From: an uncultured Parvibacter sp.
GTDB taxonomy: Bacteria > Actinomycetota > Coriobacteriia > Coriobacteriales > Eggerthellaceae
Assembly: GCA_947649875.1 (NCBI GenBank)
Contig: CANSTH010000010.1
Location: 1-35,953 of the forward strand
Direction: 5' to 3'
Length of the DNA: 35,953 nt
The translations under genes were made by a program, and so were the position numbers. The notes beneath the pieces are model-generated. The model made no database searches, had not been told where the DNA came from, and saw only the letters and a list, made by a program, of their open reading frames with translations. This document shows, in pieces, positions 31,002-35,953 of this stretch. Each line of letters starts with the position of its first letter. The stretch's first letter is position 1.

Positions 31002-31744
31002 CTGGCCGACAGCTGCTCTTCCCCGAGCCCCTGCGTGAGGGGGTAATTCTGGCGCGGCCGAACCGGTTTATCATGGACGTGGACTTCGGCGATGAGGAAG
31101 TGGCGCGCTGCCATTGCCCGGTGGTGTCGCGCATCGGCGGCCTGGACCTGGCCGGGCGCCCCTGCCTGGTGTCCGACAGCCACAACCCCAAACGCAAGAT
31201 GCCGCTCACGGTGGAGGCCTTCTCGCTGGACCTTCCCGGCGCGGCGCAAAAGCGCTGGATCGGCATCAACCAAAATGCCTCCAACCGCTACGTGGAGCAT
31301 TTTCTGAGTGCCGGCGCCTTCGACGGGCTTCTGGGGCCGGTGCGCGAGGTGCGCCGCGAAGTGCCCCTCGGGGAGTCGAAGCTGGACTTCCTTGTGAACG
31401 ACGCCGTTTATCTAGAGGTGAAGACCCCCATGGTGCAAATCCAGACGGACGTCCCTGCCTACGTGCCCCGCTTGCCGGAGGCACCGTTCTCTTCCACCGA
31501 GCGGGCCTTGCGCCATTTGCGAGAGCTGGCCGCAACGCTTCAGGACCACGAGCGGGCCGTCATCCTCTACTGCCTCTACTACGAGAACTTCGGCTTCAAG
31601 TTCTACCACGGCACCACCTACGACGAGGTTCAGTCCACCGTGCGCGCTTGCGAGAAGGCGGGGGTGGAGCTGGTGCAGGCCAACTTCTCCATCGACCAGC
31701 ACGGCGTGGCGCTGAGGGAGTTCTTCCCGCTGGAGAACTGGTAG
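30992..31744 (+). CDS. sfsA: SfsA-family protein
   Basis: A 250-residue SfsA-like protein. Family features: REGVILARPNRFIMDVDF near the start, CHCPVVSRIGGL, VEAFSLDLPG-like middle text, the nuclease-like core LGESKLDFLVND followed by YLEVKTPMVQ, and a late block HERAVILYCLYYENFGFKF. E. coli SfsA was named from sugar-fermentation stimulation and is related in fold to PD-(D/E)XK nucleases; its cellular role is not settled. GTG at 30992 overlaps the murB stop by 10 bases, indicating translational coupling. It is slightly longer than the 234 residues of the E. coli protein. Confidence 0.82.
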   Translation: MEVAGRQLLFPEPLREGVILARPNRFIMDVDFGDEEVARCHCPVVSRIGGLDLAGRPCLVSDSHNPKRKMPLTVEAFSLDLPGAAQKRWIGINQNASNRYVEHFLSAGAFDGLLGPVREVRREVPLGESKLDFLVNDAVYLEVKTPMVQIQTDVPAYVPRLPEAPFSSTERALRHLRELAATLQDHERAVILYCLYYENFGFKFYHGTTYDEVQSTVRACEKAGVELVQANFSIDQHGVALREFFPLENW

Positions 31745-31833
31745 GGGAGGGGCTGGGAGCCTTCTGGCTCATGGTTGTCGCGTTCGGTCGCGCCATTTTC
31801 CTGTTGGGTGGGGTTTGAGGGCTCTTGGTGCGC

Positions 31834-31862
31834 TTGCAACCTTTATCATGGGGGCATATGTT
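31834..31862 (+). promoter_or_regulatory. Candidate purL promoter
   Basis: TTGCAA (31834-31839), a 17-base spacer and TATGTT (31857-31862), 32 bases before the ATG at 31895. The spacing is ideal and the boxes near consensus. Confidence 0.6.
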
Positions 31863-31894
31863 TTCTTCGACCAAAACGGAGGCTTAAGGGAGCT

Positions 31895-34800
31895 ATGGTT
31901 TCACGCGTTTATGTTGAGAAAAAGCCCGGGTTCGATGTGGAGGCGCAGCAGCTCACCTCCGAGCTGAAGACGTTGCTTGAGCTGGAGCATTTGGAAAACG
32001 TGCGCCTGTTGAACCGCTACGACGTGGAGGGCATCAGCGACGAGCTGTTCGCGAAGACGGTGCCCACCGTGTTCAGCGAGCCGCAATCCGATAACGTGAC
32101 CTATCAGCTTCCGGAAACGGACGGCGCGGTGTTTGCCGTTGAGTTTTTGCCCGGCCAATTCGACCAGCGCGCGGAATCCGCCAGCGAGTGCGTGCAGCTG
32201 CTCTCCCAAGGGGAGCGGCCGCTGGTGCGCTCTGCCAAGGTATACATCCTGGAGGGCGACTTGACCCCTGAAGAAGTGGCGAAGGTGAAGGCCTACGTCA
32301 TCAACCCGGTTGAGGCGCGGGAGGCTTCGCTGGAAGACTGCCTCACGTTGGCCATGGAATTCCCCGAGCCGCCGATGGTGGAAACCCTGGACGGCTTTCT
32401 GGATTTGGACGAGGCGGGCTTGGCGCAGTTCATTGCCGACCGCGGGCTTGCCATGGACTTGGCCGACATCCAGTGCTGCCAGCGCTATTTCGCCGAAGAG
32501 GGGCGCAATCCCACCATCACCGAGATCAAGATGATAGACACCTATTGGTCGGACCACTGCCGCCACACCACCTTCGGCACGGTGCTGGACGAGGTGCACA
32601 TCGAGGACCCGCGGGTGCAGCTGGCCTTCGACAAGTACGTGGGGCTTCGCCACGAGCTGGGGCGCGACGAGAAGCCGCTTTGCCTCATGGACATGGGCAC
32701 CATCGGCGCCCGCTGGCTGAAGGCGCAGGGCATCCTCACCGGGCTGGACGAGTCGGAAGAAATCAACGCCTGCACCGTGAAGTGCAAGGTGGATGTCGAC
32801 GGCGAGGAACAGGACTGGCTGTACCTGTTCAAGAATGAGACCCACAACCATCCCACCGAGATCGAGCCCTTCGGCGGCGCTGCCACCTGCGTGGGCGGTG
32901 CCATTCGCGACCCCTTATCCGGCCGTAGCTACGTGTACCAGGCCATGCGCGTCACAGGAGCTGCCGATCCCACGGTGCCGGTGGCGGAAACGCTGCCGGG
33001 CAAGCTGCCGCAGCGCAAGCTGGTAACCACGGCCGCTGCCGGCTATTCCTCCTATGGCAATCAGATTGGCCTGGCCACCGGCCAGGTGCATGAGCTGTAC
33101 CATCCCGGCTATGCCGCCAAGCGCATGGAGATTGGCGCTGTGGTAGGAGCCACGCCGGCTGATCACGTGCGTCGCGAGACCCCGGCGCCGGGGGATGTGG
33201 TGGTGCTGCTGGGCGGCCGCACCGGCCGCGACGGCATCGGCGGTGCCACCGGCTCGTCGAAGGCCCATTCCTTAAGCTCCATCGAAACCTGCGGGGCCGA
33301 GGTGCAGAAGGGCAATGCGCCGGTGGAGCGCAAGATTCAACGGCTCTTCCGCCGCGGCGATGCCTGCCGCATGATCAAGCGCTGCAACGACTTCGGCGCC
33401 GGCGGCGTGTCGGTGGCGGTAGGGGAGCTGGCGGACGGCCTGTCCATCAACCTGAACGCCGTGCCTAAGAAGTACGAGGGCCTGGACGGCACCGAGCTGG
33501 CCATTTCCGAGAGCCAAGAGCGTATGGCAGTGGCGCTGGCCCCTGAAGACGTGGACGCATTCATCGCGCTGGCCCACGAGGAGAACCTGGAGGCCACCCC
33601 CATTGCCACCGTGACCGCCGAGCCGCGGGTGCGCATGAGCTGGAACGGCGCCAACATCGTGGACGTGTCCCGCGAGTTTTTGGCCTCCAACGGCGCTCCC
33701 AAGCACGCCGATGTGGAAATCCAGCCGGGCGTGCCCTATCAGCGCACCTGGGAGGGCGCCAACCTGGAAGAGCGCATGAAGGCGCTGCTCTCCGACATCA
33801 ACGTGGCCTCCAACAAGGGCCTCTCCGAGCGCTTCGACTCCACCATTGGAGCCGCCACGGTGCTCATGCCCTTCGGCGGCAAGCACCAGCTCACCCCGGC
33901 GCTGGCCAGGGCGGCAAAGTTCCCGGTAGACGGCGAGACCACCACCTGCTCCGGCATGGCCTGGGGCTTCAACCCCTACCTGTCAGAAGCAGATCCGTAC
34001 ATGGGCGCCTACATTGCCGTGGTGGAATCGGTGGCCAAGTTGGTGGCCAGCGGTTTCGAACGGCGCAACATGTACCTCACCTTCCAAGAGTACTTCGAGA
34101 AGCTGCGTCAAGACCCCGAGCGCTGGGGTAAGCCGGTGGCGGCGGTGCTGGGGGCGCTCATGGCCCAGCTGGATTTGGAAGTGGGCGCCATCGGCGGCAA
34201 GGACTCCATGTCCGGCTCGTTCGAGCAGCTGGACGTGCCCCCTACGCTGGTGTCCTTCGCCACGGCGGTGGGGCCGGTGTCCCGCGTGACTTCTCCGGAG
34301 TTCAAGGGGGCCGGGCACCGCATTGCCCTCATCGTGCCCCGCACCGATGGCGGTATCCTGCCTCGTAAGATGGCCATCACCGAGGCGCTGGACGCAGTGG
34401 AGGAGCTCATCGGCACCGGCGGCGCGCTGGCGGTTTCCACGGTGGGCTTCGGCGGCGCGGCCGAGGCGCTGTTCAAGATGTGCGTGGGCAACCGCATCGG
34501 CGCGGCATTGCAGCCGGCCATCACGGCCGATGCCCTGTTCGCCCCCGCCTACGGCTCCTTTGTGGTGGAGTTGGCCGACGGCGCCCAGCTGCCGGAAAGC
34601 GACGGCGTGGTGGCCTATCGCGTTATCGGCGAAACTACCGACGCGTATCAGCTGGAAGTGACCGGCGAAGTGCTGGACCTGGTCCAATTGCAAGAAGTAT
34701 GGGAAAGCGCCATCGAGGATGTGTTCCCTTACCGTACCGCTGCCGATGCCTCGCTTGAAGAGGCGCCGCAAATCACCTACGAGAGGGGAGTGGGAGCCAC

Positions 34801-35635
34801 CTACCACGGCCCGGCCCTTCTGGGGGAAAACGCCGGCAAGCCGCGGGTGATCATCCCGGTGTTCCCCGGCAACAACTGCGAGTTCGACAGCGCCGCCGCC
34901 TTCCGCCGTGCCGGCGCGGTTGCTGAAACCCTTATCGTGAACAACCTCTCGCCCCAGGCGGTGGCGGAAAGCGTGAAGCGGTTGGCGGCTGCCATCGATG
35001 AGTCGCAAATCGTCATGATTCCCGGCGGCTTCTCCGGCGGAGACGAGCCGGATGGCTCCGCCAAGTTCATCACCGCGTTCTTCCGCGCACCGGAAGTGAC
35101 CGAGGCGGTGCGCCGCCTGCTGCAGCAGCGGGATGGCCTGATGCTTGGCATCTGCAACGGCTTCCAAGCGCTGGTGAAGCTGGGGCTGGTGCCCTACGGC
35201 GACATCCGCCCGATGGACGCCGATTGCGCCACTCTCACGTTCAACAACATCGGCCGTCATCAGAGCCGCCTCGTGAACACCCGCGTATGCTCGAACCTCT
35301 CCCCGTGGTTCAGCCAGATGGAAGTGGGAGACATCACTACGGTGGCCATCTCCCATGGCGAGGGGCGCTTCGTGGCGCCGCCTGAGCTATTGGCTCAGCT
35401 GGTGGAAAAGGGACAGGTGGCCACTCAGTACGTGGACGGGGCCGGCGTGCCTTCCATGAACTTGGACGTGAATCCTAATGGTAGCCTGCTGGCAATCGAG
35501 GGCATCACCAGCCCCGATGGTCGTGTGCTGGGAAAGATGGGACACTCCGAGCGCAGCGGCGAAGGCCTGTACAAAAACGTGCCCGGCCAAATGTACCAGC
35601 CCATCTTCGAAGGCGGTGTAGCCTACTTCGCATAA
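31895..35635 (+). CDS. purL: Phosphoribosylformylglycinamidine synthase, single-chain type
   Basis: A 1246-residue single-chain FGAM synthase (fourth step of purine synthesis), the long form seen in Proteobacteria and eukaryotes rather than the separate PurS/PurL/PurQ. In order: a PurS-like N-terminal domain (about 1-150), the first synthetase half with TYWSDHCRHTTF (about 216-227) and ETHNHPTEIEPFGGAATCVGG, a second half with FGGKHQLTPAL and GGKDSMSGSFEQ, and a C-terminal glutaminase with IPVFPGNNCEFD, IPGGFSGGD, the nucleophile Cys1087 in LGICNGFQ and SHGEGRF. ATG at 31895 is chosen for the family start; both AAGGGAG (close) and GGAGG (12 bases away) precede it. A long palindrome follows. 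Confidence 0.95.
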   Translation: MVSRVYVEKKPGFDVEAQQLTSELKTLLELEHLENVRLLNRYDVEGISDELFAKTVPTVFSEPQSDNVTYQLPETDGAVFAVEFLPGQFDQRAESASECVQLLSQGERPLVRSAKVYILEGDLTPEEVAKVKAYVINPVEAREASLEDCLTLAMEFPEPPMVETLDGFLDLDEAGLAQFIADRGLAMDLADIQCCQRYFAEEGRNPTITEIKMIDTYWSDHCRHTTFGTVLDEVHIEDPRVQLAFDKYVGLRHELGRDEKPLCLMDMGTIGARWLKAQGILTGLDESEEINACTVKCKVDVDGEEQDWLYLFKNETHNHPTEIEPFGGAATCVGGAIRDPLSGRSYVYQAMRVTGAADPTVPVAETLPGKLPQRKLVTTAAAGYSSYGNQIGLATGQVHELYHPGYAAKRMEIGAVVGATPADHVRRETPAPGDVVVLLGGRTGRDGIGGATGSSKAHSLSSIETCGAEVQKGNAPVERKIQRLFRRGDACRMIKRCNDFGAGGVSVAVGELADGLSINLNAVPKKYEGLDGTELAISESQERMAVALAPEDVDAFIALAHEENLEATPIATVTAEPRVRMSWNGANIVDVSREFLASNGAPKHADVEIQPGVPYQRTWEGANLEERMKALLSDINVASNKGLSERFDSTIGAATVLMPFGGKHQLTPALARAAKFPVDGETTTCSGMAWGFNPYLSEADPYMGAYIAVVESVAKLVASGFERRNMYLTFQEYFEKLRQDPERWGKPVAAVLGALMAQLDLEVGAIGGKDSMSGSFEQLDVPPTLVSFATAVGPVSRVTSPEFKGAGHRIALIVPRTDGGILPRKMAITEALDAVEELIGTGGALAVSTVGFGGAAEALFKMCVGNRIGAALQPAITADALFAPAYGSFVVELADGAQLPESDGVVAYRVIGETTDAYQLEVTGEVLDLVQLQEVWESAIEDVFPYRTAADASLEEAPQITYERGVGATYHGPALLGENAGKPRVIIPVFPGNNCEFDSAAAFRRAGAVAETLIVNNLSPQAVAESVKRLAAAIDESQIVMIPGGFSGGDEPDGSAKFITAFFRAPEVTEAVRRLLQQRDGLMLGICNGFQALVKLGLVPYGDIRPMDADCATLTFNNIGRHQSRLVNTRVCSNLSPWFSQMEVGDITTVAISHGEGRFVAPPELLAQLVEKGQVATQYVDGAGVPSMNLDVNPNGSLLAIEGITSPDGRVLGKMGHSERSGEGLYKNVPGQMYQPIFEGGVAYFA

Positions 35636-35660
35636 ACCTATAGGTTTTTGAGCCGCCTGA

Positions 35661-35880
35661 CAGCCCACCGCAGGGGAGGCCCCGGGGAGCAGTTCGCCGA
35701 GCGTCGGGCGCTTTTTCCCGCGTCGAACGCGATCTAGAAGGCGGCGACATGGCGCAGAGGATCTGGCGTCCCGTCCCAGGGCGCACGACTGCGGCAGGCA
35801 TAGCCGCCTTCTTTCGCATCGCGTTCTTTGGCGGGGCGCCCGGAGCTCGTCGAACCGCCCCCCGGGGCCTCCTAGGGCTG
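35661..35880. repeat. 220-base long imperfect palindrome after purL
   Basis: It starts CAGCCC and ends GGGCTG. Left-arm blocks GGAGGCCCCGGGG (35675-35687), AGTTCG, GGGCGC and GAACGCGAT (35724-35732), GAAGGCGGC (35737-35745) recur in inverse order and complement at 35801-35873 (GCCGCCTTC, ATCGCGTTC, GCGCCC, CGAACCG, CCCCGGGGCCTCC). TTTTT follows at 35881-35885, so it could also end the purL transcript. No gene is convincing here. Confidence 0.7.
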
Positions 35881-35904
35881 TTTTTGGCGGTGGGCGGGAC
35901 ATCC

Positions 35905-35953
35905 TGGATGGGCCGGTTCGGCAGGTCGGAGCGAGGTCCGGCCAAGCGGAGCG
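35905..35953. repeat. Palindromic repeat, family C, copy 2 (cut by window end)
   Basis: These bases (GGATGGGCCGGTTCGGCAGG onward) are nearly identical to the reverse complement of 16373-16421, the right arm of copy 1. The element continues past the window. Confidence 0.75.

Noticed and set aside
35505-35945. Minus-strand frames after purL (146 and 171 residues)
   Set aside because: They read through the 220-base palindrome and the family-C repeat and into the purL 3' end; no start signal or known motif.

Overview
The window is GC-rich and almost entirely protein-coding on the + strand. The gene set points to an anaerobic actinobacterium of the Coriobacteriia, most likely an Eggerthellaceae member. 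Reasons: a Tat-exported molybdopterin oxidoreductase with a four-cluster Fe-S subunit and an NrfD-type membrane subunit, a tilS-hpt-ftsH-folPK-birA neighbourhood, a full-length fused PurL, and frequent GTG/TTG starts behind strong Shine-Dalgarno sites. This placement is inference; there is no rRNA or tRNA in the window.

Layout. 1-3900: the end of a BceS-like histidine kinase, a repeat-bearing spacer, a 33-residue single-membrane-segment peptide, and a BceAB-type ABC transporter (ATPase and permease), closed by a terminator. 3930-4655: a FitAB/VapBC toxin-antitoxin pair behind a doubled palindromic operator. 4680-10600: a LysR regulator followed by a three-subunit molybdopterin oxidoreductase operon and a strong terminator. 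10680-16262: D-aspartate ligase, aspartate racemase, an AsnB-type amidotransferase and tilS, which read together as a D-Asp/D-Asn peptidoglycan cross-bridge cassette with tilS attached. 16262-18021: palindromic repeats, an unrecognised minus-strand gene and a Maf-type pyrophosphatase. 18273-23994: hpt, ftsH, a folP-folK fusion and a biotin-protein ligase. 24110-27313: a MATE transporter, a repeat cluster and an unrecognised 425-residue protein. 27482-35635: a PurF-like protein on the minus strand; cysE, murB and sfsA on the plus strand; and purL. The window ends in a very long palindrome and the first part of another repeat.

The genes serve mainly cell-envelope work (Bce detoxification, D-Asp cross-bridge, MurB), anaerobic respiration, purine synthesis and salvage (PurF-like, PurL, Hpt), and cofactors (FolPK, BirA).

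The most unusual content is (i) several families of short palindromic repeats in the spacers, one with compensatory base changes and one that appears to have entered the birA reading frame; (ii) a PurF-like protein whose glutaminase half has lost its nucleophile and other catalytic residues; (iii) a tiny membrane peptide built into the Bce operon; and (iv) the D-Asp cassette, whose ligase gene has an apparent one-base lesion in its tail.
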